The notes: generated from the letters alone by a model not told the origin. Positions 1-11,639 are shown, counted from the first letter of the stretch. The stretch: DNA of 64,000 nucleotides from Cryptomeria japonica (GCF_030272615.1 NC_081414.1:821497896-821561895); one strand, 5' to 3'. Translations and numbers: made by a program.

Positions 1-286
1 CCAAATGATCCCAAATAGCTTTTGTAGTGGACCTATCTGATAATCCCATGATTTGATCTGATAATGTGCTCAAGAGTGCTTCTCTTGCTTTGTAATCATT
101 TTCTTCATCTTTAGCTAAAGTAGTGGGAGCAGTCTGACCTGCTACAACAGTAGTATAACCATTCTTAGTAACTTCCTAGATGTCTTTACCAATGCAATTG
201 AGATGTTTCTCCATTCTGATTTTCCATATCCCATAGTTGGTTCCATCAAGTTTAGGACTATCCTTTCTGAAATAATTAGTAGACAT
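1..286 (-). pseudogene. Copia element A, gag N-terminus (cut by window edge)
   Basis: This is the start of a Ty1/Copia Gag polyprotein read on the minus strand, beginning MSTNYFRKDSPKLDGTNYG and continuing past position 1. The LDGTNYGIWKIRME block is the usual N-terminus of plant Copia Gag, and the same block starts the second Copia element at 16,346. The start codon was chosen because it lies about 45 bases inside a good tRNA primer site and LTR. A TAG interrupts the frame after GKDI, where a Trp codon is likely. Gag would form the particle that packages the element RNA. Protease, integrase and reverse transcriptase lie outside the window. Confidence 0.85.
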
Positions 287-329
287 TGGATCTCCTCAAG
301 TTGTTAAACTTCTACAAAAAGAGGACTAT

Positions 330-341
330 GCTCTGATACCA
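330..341 (-). other. Primer binding site of Copia element A
   Basis: The minus strand reads TGGTATCAGAGC two bases from the LTR. This is the standard initiator-methionine tRNA primer site of plant Copia elements. It fixes the element orientation and the inner LTR edge. Confidence 0.9.
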
Positions 342-343
342 AT

Positions 344-1382
344 TGTAGGTCCCGTAGACAACTCAGAGGGGGGGGGGTGAATCAATTGTCTAATAAATTC
401 AAACCAAAAACTTATTAACCAACTTAATGTTTAATACCGGTAAATCAGTTAAGTATGCCGGTAAACAGTGTTAATAGTAAACTGCTATACCGATAAGAAT
501 TAATGCATGAAACATAAGCACAAAGTGACTCACAACATATGACACCAATATTTGTACGTGGAAACCTTGTAAGGGGAAAAACCATGGCGGGAAACCTTAC
601 CCACAATCAGATGATACTACTACAGATAGCAAGTGTACAAAAGGGGTCTACACATGCAGAAAGGCCAACAGCCTAGAGCTAACTGCTCATTCACAAATGG
701 GAGTCACACTGACTACAGTTGGATGGTTAAATCCAATAAGAATGTACTGCATAAAAGAGCATCTTCAAATGCTGGATTCAGTACCGGTGTAATGCTGATA
801 TGCTTCTACAAAAACCTAACTTCACCTTCAAATGATGTCTTCGTGTATGCCTCTGCTTTATCTCACATATACCTTTTCTTAAATCTTTTTCGCATTCCAC
901 ACTTGATCTTACAAATAGGATCTTACATTTATACCATACCCTAAGACCAATTTTAGTAGGTCGGCTCTACAAGATATTACAACAAAAACATTTTACAAAT
1001 AATACAATAGCAGATTGAACATGTCGGCTTAATGCATTTACAACAATAATAAATCATCTGCATAGCATGCCATGCTGATCTGGAAAACCTACCGGTGTAA
1101 CCCTAGATAACCTGGACCTATTTGCCGGTAAGAGCAAATATGCAAATAAGAATATACCAATGATTATTACTTCAAAATAAAGTGTCCACATGATGTCTTC
1201 GACATTACCAAGTGTCTTCCATGTCATTCCAGGTACTGGTGAATATTATATCCTTCTGGTTAATCATATACTGGTAACTGTTGCACAGTTTACTGTTTGC
1301 CGGTGAATGTTGCTGGATCTCCAAAGTAGGTGTATTTAGTAGGTGTTGATATCAATGACAAAACCATACCAAAATACCAACA
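344..1382 (-). repeat. 5' LTR of Copia element A
   Basis: This 1,039-bp LTR begins TGTAGGTCCC on the plus strand and ends CCAACA, so it has TG...CA ends. It resembles the Copia-2 LTR at 16,404-17,461, including the GAGAGGGG/GTGAATCA motif near the inner end and a stretch around 555-615 matching the Copia-2 LTR (plus strand AAGGGGAAAAACCATGG). Its outer end abuts the tail of a family 2 LTR, so element A inserted into that LTR. The other flank of the insertion is outside the window, so its target duplication cannot be checked. Confidence 0.85.
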
Positions 1383-1545
1383 GTTACTCGGTAGACAACT
1401 CGGTGTATACTGGGCTCTGTGACTACTTTCTTCTATAATCGACTGCTTTGTGCATACCGACTAAATATTTTGGTAGTAGTAACCGACTAGAGTGTATAGA
1501 ATGACTTTGGACATAAAACTAATAGCAACTTAATAAGTAGTAACA
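1383..1545 (-). repeat. Family 2 copy B, 3' LTR remnant
   Basis: These 163 bases match the outer end of the complete family 2 LTR at 7,234-8,416, including the terminal AAGTAGTAACA. The rest of this LTR was separated by the insertion of Copia element A and lies beyond the left window edge. Confidence 0.85.
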
Positions 1546-1920
1546 ATCTCCCCTTTTGACATTAGTTGAGATGTTTGACAAAACTACTTTCAAAGTCATA
1601 ACTCAAAAATCTATATACTTACAAAATTTGACTAGACAGACAATATATACGTTTGTCAATAAAATAGTATATTCAGATATACTCCCCTTATCAATATACT
1701 GTACATAACTTTGATTTTGCATGCTCGGTGATCAATGTTCTGTATTAACTGCTTGGTTGTCATTGCTCAGTTCACTGCTCTTTCTGTCAAAATTATCTGT
1801 GCATAAGAATACTCTGTTCTGCTCGTTATACTCCCCCTGTATACTACATTCCCCCTATATACTTTGATACTATTCTCCCCCTTTGGTACTATACTCCCCA
1901 TTTTTGACAAACATCAAAAC
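1546..1920 (-). other. Family 2 copy B polypurine tract and 3' untranslated region
   Basis: Next to the LTR the minus strand reads AAAAGGGGAGAT, the polypurine tract that primes plus-strand DNA synthesis. The rest has no coding potential but holds four or five further G-runs (plus strand CTCCCCCTGT, ATTCCCCCTA, CTCCCCCTTT) between 1,830 and 1,905. The same arrangement is seen in copy C (8,417-8,791) and in the Copia elements. Confidence 0.75.
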
Positions 1921-4900
1921 TTAGTTACCATTCGGTGGAGGCAACTGGTCAAAAAGGGATTTGTATTTTGTCTGTGCATCGGTGAGAGTGACAGAGAGGG
2001 CATCCTTGACACTGTCCATGAGTGAATTCTGAGCTGTAATGTCAGCTAATAGTGAAATTAATTCATCTAAGGTGCTTCCCTCTTGTTGAGTGGATAGGGA
2101 GGTACCCTTGTGGATCTGTTCTTGGACGAATGAAAGACGTGGAATGAATAATGTCTCAAGAGTCATTATATCCATCTTGATCTTGTGCTCTTCATTCCCA
2201 AGTTCCAATTGTTGAGCCATGAGCTTTTGTAGCTTTGTATAAAAATTCTGAATAGAGTTTGGCTTAGTGGTCAACTTATTTGAGAGATCGGTGATCTCTT
2301 TCTCAATCACTTCTATTTTATTTTTTATATCTTTAATGAATAAAGAAAATGTACAGAGTTTCTGAAATAAATAAAGAATATGCTTGAGTTGAGGGGACAA
2401 CTCAACAATAAATTTGACAAGTTTTACTTTGCCAATAGCAATAGCTTTCTGTACCTCTTCAATCATTTTAGCACTGAGCTCTTTGTCAATCAACTTGCTC
2501 AAATATTCGGATGTGTCTACTCCAGATGTCAATCTTTTAGTTAGGAGTTCATCCAGTTGAATATGGATGGATGCATCTGTTGTCAATATAGCTTCAGGTA
2601 GCATATCTGTTAATAGTGCTTTCACCTTCTGAAGTACTTTGTTTTTCTTTTGAATAGCCATTTGTTTCTCCTGTTCAGCTTTGGCTTTGCATAGTTCACC
2701 GAATTCAATGAGTGATTGCCCTTTTAATTTGGATATGTCAACATTCAGCAACACTATTGGTTTTGATAAATCTAATTTGAAACTATGCTTTTTCATTTTC
2801 TTTTCTTTACCTTTCAATGGTTGAACTAACACAATGGCTTGTGAGGCTTGTTGACCCTCGGTAGGTTGCTCGGTAGAGGCAACACTTTTATCAATTTATT
2901 GAACCTCTTATGTAGTGTTTGTTGTGTCCATCGGTGCTTCTGTGCTTGGGGTCTCAGTTGTAACATTTTCGGTGCTAGAAGGGGCTTGAGAAGTCTGTCA
3001 TTTGGTGGCTTGAGAAGCAATTTCTCCTTCTGTAGACTTGTGACCTTCTATTCCTTGTTCAGTATCTTGAGGAACCTCGGTTGACATAGGCTGAGTGACT
3101 AGAGGATAGGCCTGAACTTGCTCCAAAAATGACTCACTGGATACCAGTTTGGCATATGCATTCCCTTCTATCATTTCCTGTTCAGGTGCCTCGGTGTCCA
3201 TGATATCCTCATCAATTTGTATAGTATCAGTAGGGTCTTGCTCGGTGATATTAGTATCTTCCTTGGTAACATCAACTGTTTCAACTTCAGCTTGCTCACC
3301 ATCATTCTTGATTCGAAAGATTTCCTTCCACTTTTCCTTTGTCTCATTCTCTACATCCAAATAAAATCCATTCATCAATTTCAAGGCTCTTTGCTTGACT
3401 AGGAAGTTTTAGTGGTAGTTTGTCAGATGTTCAGTCATCTCATCTACCGACATGTCTGGAAAGAGATGTACCAGACTTCTTTCTCTCATCTTCTTTTCTG
3501 AGTCCATGGCATATTTCCACCTATTATCAATATGCAAATACAATTCTCTTGGAAGAGAATTAGTTACTTCCAATGGGACCAATTGGAATTTCAGAAGTGT
3601 GCAGATTATAGCTTCTTCTATTTGTCTCTTTTCTGGATCAGATCTGGATTCATATTTAACATATCTAAATGATCCAAATCCACCATATTGCTTAAGATTA
3701 GAACATAAGTTATCAACACTATGTACTTCTTCCTTTTTGCTCTTAACAATCTGAAATTTGCTCGCATCTTCAGATTTGGTGTCATTGGACTCTTTAGTCA
3801 AAATGAGTCTCCGAGTAGATTTCTTATAAGTTTTTGTTACCTTTGGTGCAACAACATTCTTTGGTTTCTTACTCGGTGATGTTGCAGATGATCTTGTGTT
3901 TGGGTGCTTGACTGAAGGAGTTGGTGATACCTTTGATGTATCCTATTTCTTCCTTTTCAGAACTTTCCCTTTAGGCAATTCGGTGCTCAATGTAATAGCT
4001 GACTCTTGAGCTTCAGATTCCTCCTCGGTGATGACTATAGTGCCTTTGACAGGTGTGGAGGAAGAACCTTCTCCAAATTTCTCCATTAATGCCTTGATCA
4101 TTTTTGTTGCCTTCCTTGTAGCCTTTGGTACTACAATACTCATCTTAACTTTCTCTTTCACTTCTTCATATGTACTGTATCTCAGCTCAGTAGCATGCCT
4201 TGGTAGTGTAAGAAAAGCATCTATCTACTATTGTGTGATGTCAAAATCAATCTCATAACCCATAGGTGGCAAAGATTGGGTTCTTGTTTCCACAACATTA
4301 ACATAGCAGTAATCGGTGTCAACTTCAAAACATATGTCATCCTTGTATTTCTCTACTAACTGGGGTGGGATCCGGTACCTGTTATGCATCCTTTCCTGAA
4401 ACTTGCTGAAACAATCATGCATAATATCATTAAAGTTGTCACCTAGTCATTTGATGAAGTCATTGATTTGATGGGTGATTGGTCGGTGTAGCTCCCAAAC
4501 TACATTACCGACTGATGGAAAGAATTTCTCAAAGTAGAAAAACATGCACACTAACAGTGATCCAAACTTCAGTGTGTTAGCCGAGTTGTTCTTCTTTGGC
4601 TTCCTTATGGTGTTTAGATTCTCAAACAAGTTTTTAGGCAATACTTTACAAAGATCAATTTTCATTCCTTTCTTCACAATTTTATATGCTAAGTTGACTG
4701 CTGCACAAGGTACACTGTTTTCCCTTGCCGATTGGAAGAAACAATAACCTATTACTCTAATGGCAAACTTCAGCTCTGCATCTGTCACATTGTTCAGTTT
4801 CAATCCTCTGCAATCTGATTCAACTCCGGTTAAAGGGATCAATTCCTTTTGTGATATCATTTTATGAGCTCGGGGATGATCAAAAATAGGGTAACCGATG

Positions 4901-5304
4901 ATCAAATGAATGATTTCCTTGGTGATTTTGAATGGTTGCTCTTCTAACTACATGAAATCATCATGAAATCTGCTCAAAACAAACTTGACCCACTGGGGTT
5001 TGAATACACGGGGATAGGTTAGGGCTTCGGTGAATCCCTTGATTTTAATGTGTTCATACTTGCTATCCAATTTCCCATTGGTACACAATTCATCATATGT
5101 GTCCTTGATTTCAACATGACCTAGTTCCTCAACCCGACACTTAGTGAAGAATCTGACATCCTCAACTAGTAAAACCTTATCCAGAAGGAGTGAAAATGCA
5201 GTTTTATCATCCGGTTCAGAAGCTACTTTGGGAGTTAAAGAGTATTTCAATGAGGGCTTTTCAATGTTCTCAACAACAACGAGCTTCTAGATCTTAGGTG
5301 CCAT
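1921..5304 (-). pseudogene. Family 2 second ORF, unknown function, many stops
   Basis: One reading frame runs about 1,128 codons from MAPKI to the terminal PPPNGN. It is broken by in-frame stops at codon 6, 4,948, 4,447, 4,225 and 4,228 (two adjacent), 3,943, 3,409, 2,998 and a few near 2,900. No reverse transcriptase, integrase or protease motif is present. The N-terminal third is a globular, aromatic-rich region; the middle is Lys/Ser/Thr-rich; a Thr/Glu/Gln-rich acidic linker follows; the last 300 residues are Lys/Glu/Leu-rich and probably helical or coiled coil. The start follows a 514-bp gap after gag, so it is a separate ORF and not a fused pol. The gross layout recalls the ORF in element F. 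I do not recognise a family; a divergent plant-transposon-associated domain is possible. Confidence 0.6.
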
Positions 5305-5818
5305 TGCAGATTTCGGATAATCACTTAACAAAAGATCCCTAGGGTTTGAAAACTTTCAAACGACAGATGCTTCCCACTTAGCAAATGTAAAACAGATATT
5401 CACAACTGATATGATCGGTAAACTAGTTTGAAAATGCATTGTGATTGATGTAAATAAATTGAAATTCGCTCGGGAGGTGGTTTGATCACCTTTGAATCGC
5501 TTTGCTCTGCTTTCTTGAAAACTAGGTAAGTGTGAAATGACCATGTAAAAGCGTAAAGTAGACAATATACCTTATCGGGCTTCGTGTAGTTAGGTCAAAA
5601 GACATTAAATGCACTCGGTACCACTTCCTTTTTATGCTTTTACCGAGTAGCCAGTATTCTTGTATTCACCGACTAGACAAGCTTCCAAAAGACTTGATAA
5701 AATTTAAAATTTCCTAATGCATATTTAGCTATGCAAATTTTGAATTAAGTGCATGATAAAATAGGAACTGTTAAGATTTAACCTTTGAGAGAATGCAGTC
5801 CCTTCATACTTTTACCGA
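5305..5818. other. Spacer between the two family 2 ORFs
   Basis: AT-rich sequence with no supported coding region separates the gag-like ORF from the second ORF. It could hold a leader or splice acceptor for expressing the downstream ORF, but I see no specific signal. Confidence 0.5.
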
Positions 5819-7171
5819 TTAATTTGGAATAGGTGCACCTAACTCAGTAGGTAAGGTGCTTTCTTCATTTGACACAATTTCCTTCTTTTTCCAAATCATC
5901 TGTAATTTTCCTTTTATTTCTTCAGTGTTTCCTCCAGGTTGATCTTTGCAATCTCTAGCCAAGTGTCCAACTTTGTGACAATGAAAACATGCCATAGCAG
6001 GATTTCTCCATGATCTTCAGTTGTTCATTCCAAACCTTATAAAGTAGTTGGCACTTATATGTCCATATCTTCCACAACATTCACACCATATCCTTGTATT
6101 GTAATCCCATGGTACTGCAGAATACTATCGGTAAGGATCTGTGTGAGTTCAGTAACCTCTAGCATTTGCTCGGTGTGCAGACCACATATAGTTCTTTTGC
6201 TTAAACCAACACTTCTCGGTACTATGTCCATATCTATTTTAGTTTTTACAAAATCCTTTGAATTTTTCCTTCTAATAATTGTTAACAGACTTTGTCCTAC
6301 ATTGATTAGACGTGTGACCATATTTATTGCAATTGTAACAATAACCATTAGACCTAATGACATTCGGTTGCTTACCTTTTCTGATTTGGCACAAGTTAGT
6401 AGTATGACCTTGATTTCCATAGTAGTTGCAAATAGGCTTCTTTCCTTTGATGTTCTTCTAGTTTCTAGCTTTCTTTGATGATTCTCCTCTCTCGGTAGTG
6501 TGTATTCCCTTCTCGGTAGAGTCTTTTCCTTTGTAACCGAGTCTTACATCTTTGTTGGGTCTTCTTGTATTCAGTTGCTCATCCAACATCTTCGATGCTT
6601 CATAACTCTTCTTCAGTGTTTCTTTGTATTTCTTCTCTGTTTCAAGTTCATCGATCAACTTTGATACTTCAAGTTTCAATGCTTGATTCTCATTATCATT
6701 TAGATTTGCTTCATGATGTGCATAACCTAATTGATCTGACAGATTACTTTCAATTCTAGTCAGCCTTGTGATTTCATCATTCTTTTCAAATACTAATGCT
6801 TCAAGCTGTTGTTTCTCTCTTTCTAGATCTCTTACTTTATCCTCAGCTATCCTTAATGCATCAAGATTTTCAGTCATCTATGTGCTGAAATGTTCATGTC
6901 CTCTTTTCATTGCTTTTAGCTGATCAGTCAATGCTTTGTTCTTTTCTTTTAGTTCTCCAATCATCTCTTCAGTCTCTTCAGATATACTGTTCTCATATGA
7001 TGTCTCAATCTGTTCCACTAACTCTTGAGAGTCCTGCAAATCATCAGACAATCTTCTTCTAACTTTCAATGATTTTTGCATTTGTCTTTGCATGTCTGCA
7101 ATCACTTGATTAGCATGATGCAAATCTTCTTGCAAATACACAATTCTCCGAGATTATTTATAGCCTTCCAT
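5819..7171 (-). pseudogene. Family 2 Gag: coiled coil plus five zinc knuckles
   Basis: A single frame of about 450 codons begins MEGYK and ends GAPIPN. Residues 15-240 are rich in Glu, Lys, Leu and Gln with heptad spacing and are predicted coiled coil. The C-terminal part carries five CX2CX4HX4C-type zinc knuckles. CYNCNKYGHTSNQC (near 6,300-6,340) and CFHCHKVGHLARDC (near 5,950-5,990) are intact. The other three are damaged: CNYY for CX2C, a stop in place of the second Cys, and a final Tyr for Cys. Stops occur at codon 6, 6,878, 6,458 and a few places in the knuckle region. Zinc knuckles bind retroelement RNA, so this is the nucleocapsid/Gag gene of a non-autonomous element. The start is the first ATG after the primer site. 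Confidence 0.75.
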
Positions 7172-7219
7172 TGATAAGATCTTTTTCTTTAGGCAGTTAA
7201 ACCCTTTTCCAAGATTCAA

Positions 7220-7231
7220 GCTCCGATACCA
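7220..7231 (-). other. Primer binding site of family 2 copy B
   Basis: The minus strand reads TGGTATCGGAGC two bases from the LTR. It differs by one base from the initiator-Met tRNA site of the Copia elements in this window, which suggests the same tRNA primer. Confidence 0.85.
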
Positions 7232-7233
7232 AT

Positions 7234-8416
7234 TGTTAGGCCCAATATGGAAAGCTAATGTACTGAGAGGGGAGGGGTGAATCAGTACTTCAAATCCTTT
7301 TATCAACAATATCTTTACTGTTATGTATAAACCAAAAACTATTGTAACATAACATAAAGCTAAAACAAATGAATAACAATCATACATGATTCACTCCATA
7401 ACACATATATTTTGGTTATGTAGAAACTCTTGGTTAGAGAGAAAAACTGTGGTGGGGATGGCACCCACAACTTCACTACTGCAATAATAAAGAGTGCTCG
7501 GTTAGAGCTACATGTTTAGCTATTTCTAATAGCTTACCCTGTTAGGAGTATCAAGATCGTTAGATCTACCTTGCTAAAGGATTTTACAACACTTATTCTA
7601 AATGTTGCACCTGGTTAAAGGCTTTACAATTTATAGACTATGTTAGAGTCTTTTACCCCGTTAAAGGTTTCTCTTAAAACTTCAAAATATTACAATAAAA
7701 TCTTTACAAATATCTGCAACTTTACATCTGAAATGTTATAGCAGATTCTATGTGCTCAAAATGAGATTACCTACCTTATAGCATACCTCGGTAACCCATA
7801 GAGTAACTCGGTAAACCCTTCTGTTTACTCCGTTCCTTGAATATTCTCTGAAATCCTTCTCGGTGACCTCTATGTCTCTGTAACAGTCATAACACTCAAT
7901 GCTTTCTTATGTATCACACATGTCTTGCTTCATACACCTCTATATATCTCTTAAATGATCTCAATCCATGCTGTGTAAATAGATCTCTTATGTCGGTGAT
8001 CTGGTTCATTGCTTTGATCTTACAAACATGATTTATCGAATGAATAACCATACAAAATATTTCATTGGATAGATGACCTCAAAATCATACACAATCCTTA
8101 AGTGCAATTTCCAATGTGATAACGGTTCTTTATTCCTCGATCTTGTAACATGTTTCCACAAGTGTTTCTAGGTTCAATGAATCTGGTAACACGTTTCACT
8201 CGATGTATATCAGCTCGGTGTATCATTATTGCTACTCAGTAGACATATACAGTGTTACTCGGTAGACAGCTCAGTGTATACTCAGCTCTGTGACTACTTT
8301 CTTCTATAACCGACTGCTTTGTGCATACCGACTGAATATTTTGGTAGTAGTAACCGACTAGAGTGTATAGAATGACTTTGGACATAAAACTAATGGCAAC
8401 TTAATAAGTAGTAACA
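7234..8416 (-). repeat. Complete family 2 LTR shared by copies B and C
   Basis: This 1,183-bp LTR runs from TGTTAGGCCC to GTAGTAACA with TGTTA/TAACA inverted ends. A primer site lies on its left, as expected for the 5' LTR of minus-strand copy B. A polypurine tract (plus strand ATCTCCCCTTTTG) lies on its right, as expected for the 3' LTR of copy C. It therefore serves two tandem bodies. A related LTR occurs at 56,075-57,254. Confidence 0.9.
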
Positions 8417-8791
8417 ATCTCCCCTTTTGACATTAGTTGAGATGTTTGACAAAACTACTTTCAAAGTCATAACTCAAAAATCTATATACTTACAAAATTT
8501 GACTAGATAGACAGTATATATGTTTGTCAATAAAATAGTATATTCAGATATACTCCCATTATCAATATACTGTACATAACTTTGATTTTGCATGCTCGAT
8601 GATCAATGTTCTATATTAACTGCTTGGTTGTCACTGCTCAGTTCACTGCTCTTTCTGTCAAAATTAACTATGCATAAGAATACTTTGTTTTGCTTGGTAT
8701 ACTCCCCCTGTATATTACATTCCCCCTGTATACTTTGATACTATTCTCCCCCTTTCATACTATACTCCCCATTTTTGACAAACATCAAAAC
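8417..8791 (-). other. Family 2 copy C polypurine tract and 3' untranslated region
   Basis: Near-identical to 1,546-1,920, with the AAAAGGGGAGAT tract directly beside the LTR and several additional G-runs. No gene is seen here. Confidence 0.75.
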
Positions 8792-10270
8792 TTAGTTACC
8801 ATTCAGTGGAGGCAACTGGTCAAAAATGGATTTGTATTTTGTTTGTGCATCAATGAGAGCGACAGAGAGGGCATCGTTGACATTGTCCATGAGTGAATTC
8901 TGAGCTATAATGTCAGCTAATAGTGAAATTAGTCCATCTAAGGTACTTCCCTCTTGTTGAGTGGATAGGGAGGTAGCCTTGTGGGTCATTCTTGGACGGA
9001 TGAAAGATGAGGAATGAATAATGTCTCAAGAGTCATTATATCCATCTTGATCTTGTGCACTTCATTCCCAAGTTCCAATTGTTGAGCCATGAGCTTTTGT
9101 AGCTTTGTATAAAAATTCTGAATAGAGTTTGGCTCAGTGGTCAACTTATTTGAGAGATCGGTGATCTCTTTCTCAATCACTTCTATTTTATTTTTTATAT
9201 CTTTAATGAATAAAGAAAATGTACAGAGTTTCTGAAATAAATAAAGAATATGCTTGAGTTGAGGGGACAACTCAGCAATAAATTTGATAGGTTTTACTTT
9301 ACCAATAGCAATAGCTTTCTGTACCTCTTCAATCATTTTAGCAGTGAGCTCTTTGTCCTTCAACTTGCTCAAATATTCGGATGCATCTACTCCAGATGTC
9401 TCTATTGTAGTTAGGAGTTCATCCAGTTGAATATGGATGGCTGCATCTATTGTCACTGTAGCTTCAGATAGCATGTCTGTTAATAGTGCTTTCACCTTCT
9501 GAAGTACTTTATTTTTCTTTAGAATAGCCATTTGTTTCTCCTGTTTAGCTTTGGCTTTGCATAGTTCACCGAATTCAATGAGTGCTTGCCCTTTTAATTT
9601 GGATATGTCAACATTCGACAAAACTATTGGTTTTGATAAATCTAATTTGAAACTATGTTTTTTCATTTTCTTTTCTTTACCTTTAATCAGTTGAACTAAC
9701 ACAATGGCTTGTGAGGCTTGTTGACCCTCGGTAGGTTGCTCGGTAGAGGCAACACTTTTATCAATTTATTGAACCTCTAATGTAGCCTTTGTTGTGTCTG
9801 TCGGTGCTTTTGTGCTTGGGGTCTCGGTTGTAAGATTTTCAGTGCTAGAAGGGGCTTGAGAAGGCTGTCCTTCGGTGGCCTGTGAAGCAGTTTATCCTTC
9901 TGAAGACTTGTGACCTTCTGTTCCTTGTTCAGTATCCTGAGGGACCTCGGTTGAAATAGGCTGAGTGACTGGAGGATAGGGCTGAACTTGCTCCAAAACT
10001 GACTCACTGGATACCAGTTTGGCATATGCATTCCCTTCTATCATTTCCTGTTCAGGTGCCTCGGTGTCCATGATATCCTCATCAATTTGTATAGTGTCAG
10101 TAGGGTCTTGCTCGATGATATCAGGATCTTCCTCGGTAACATCAACTATTTCAACTTCAGCTTGCTCACCATCATTCTTGATTCGAAAGATTTCCTTCCA
10201 CTTTTCATTTGTCTCATTCTCTACATCCAAATAAAATCCATTCATCAATTTCAAGGCTCTTTGCTTGACT
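8792..10270 (-). pseudogene. Family 2 copy C, C-terminal part of second ORF
   Basis: This is a close copy of 1,921-3,400: the acidic linker (MDTEAPEQEMIEGNAYAK), the MKKHSFKLDLSKPIVL start of the helical region, and the final QLPPLNGN. A frameshift lies near 8,987 and several stops break it. At 10,270 the match to copy B stops after plus-strand TTGCTTGACT and the sequence jumps into LTR sequence. The gag gene, the N-terminal part of this ORF and the primer site are all deleted. The deletion is about 4.4 kb judged from copy B, with a short ACTC-like overlap at the junction. Confidence 0.75.
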
Positions 10271-10855
10271 CTGTTCCTTGACTACTCTCTGAAATCCTTC
10301 TCGGTGACCTTTGTGTCTCTCTAACAGTCATAACACTCAGTGCTTTCTTATGTATCACACATGTCTTGCTTCATACACCTCTATATATCTCTTAAATGAT
10401 TTCAATCCATGTTGTATAAATAGATCTCTTATGTCGGTGATCTGGTTGATTGCTTTGATCTTACAAACATGATTTATCGAATGAATAACCATACAAAATA
10501 TTTCATTGGATAGATGACCTAATAATCATACACAATCCTTAAGTGCAATTTCTAATGTCATAATGGTTCTTTGTTCCTCGATCTTGTAACATGTTTCCAC
10601 AAGTGTGTTTAGGTTCAATGAATCTGGTAACACGTTTCACTTGGTGTATATCATCTCGGTGTATCATCATTGCTACTCGGTAGACATATAGTGGTACTCG
10701 GTAGACAACTCGGTGTATACTGGCCTCTGTGACTACTTTCTTCTATAATCGACTGCTCTGTGCATACCGACTGAATATTTCGGTAGTACTAATCGACTAG
10801 AGTGTATAGAATGACTTTGGACATAAAACTAATGGCAACTTAATAAGTAGTAACA
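10271..10855 (-). repeat. Family 2 copy C, truncated 5' LTR
   Basis: The sequence matches the outer half of the complete LTR, from about 7,830 to its terminal TAACA. Its inner half was lost in the same deletion that removed most of the copy C body. Confidence 0.85.
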
Positions 10856-11265
10856 TAGTACATTATCATTGGATTTAACCATCCAATTATAGTCAATGTG
10901 ACTCCTATTTTTTGATTGAGCAGTGAGCTTTAGGTGGTTGGCATTTCTGCATGTGTAGACCTCATTTGTATTCACACACTATCTGCAATAGTATCATCTG
11001 ATTGTGGGTAAGGTTTCCCACTATGGTTTTTCCCCTTACAAGGTTTCCACGTACAAATCTTTGTGTTATGTGTTGTGGATGTTGTTTTTCTTTCTGTCTT
11101 ATGCATTGAGTTTCACTGGTATTAATAGTAATTGTTAATTTGTCAACTGACATTAAGTTTGGTTTACCGATGTTAAGTATCAAGTTTGATTAAGTTATAT
11201 TTGGGTTGAAATTAATTGACAACTGATTCACCCACCCCCCTCTCAGTTGCCTTTGGGTCCTAATA
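10856..11265 (+). repeat. Copia LTR fragment in opposite orientation
   Basis: This is the reverse complement of about 16,404-16,815 of the Copia-2 5' LTR. It includes the TTTTTCCCCTTACAAGG stretch and the GTGAATCAGT motif, read here as ACTGATTCACCC. It ends TTTGGGTCCTAATA. No primer site follows, so it is a 3' or solo LTR fragment truncated at its left end where family 2 copy C stops. Confidence 0.75.
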
Positions 11266-11639
11266 GAAGGCACATGTGTCAGAATACCACTGCTCCATTG
11301 ATGTTTTAATCAAGGGCCTATTGGTCATGACCTATGGCAAGTGTAAAACATGATATAATCCCAGATGTCGGATATGTGCAATTTCCTCAGAAAGTAAATT
11401 GACTCAAAGATCAAGTCCACTGGGTCTACTCTGTCAATAGTATAACACTCCAATATTCTCCTACACAGAGAAAATATTAGATATCAGATAATGCGATTAC
11501 AAAAAATGATCATACGCATGACAAAAATCTTCAATTAACAACAAATGCGTAAATTTTAATACTTATGTGTAACATTTAACACTATGTGTAAAGTTTAATA
11601 CCTATGCATGACACTTAAGCTTTTCTAGTACATTTAAAA
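11266..11639. other. Unassigned sequence between two Copia LTR fragments
   Basis: AT-rich DNA with no coding region. Around 11,530-11,610 there are irregular repeats of the form ATGTGTAA-ATTTAA. It may be diverged LTR or flank; I cannot align it to the Copia-2 LTR by eye. Confidence 0.4.

Noticed and set aside
633-944. A 103-codon plus-strand reading frame
   Set aside because: It lies entirely inside the LTR of Copia element A, has no recognisable domain, and is not kept in the related LTRs.
6055-6420. A minus-strand 121-codon frame over the zinc-knuckle region of family 2
   Set aside because: It is a shadow frame; the frame containing CCHC motifs is continuous with the coiled-coil Gag.
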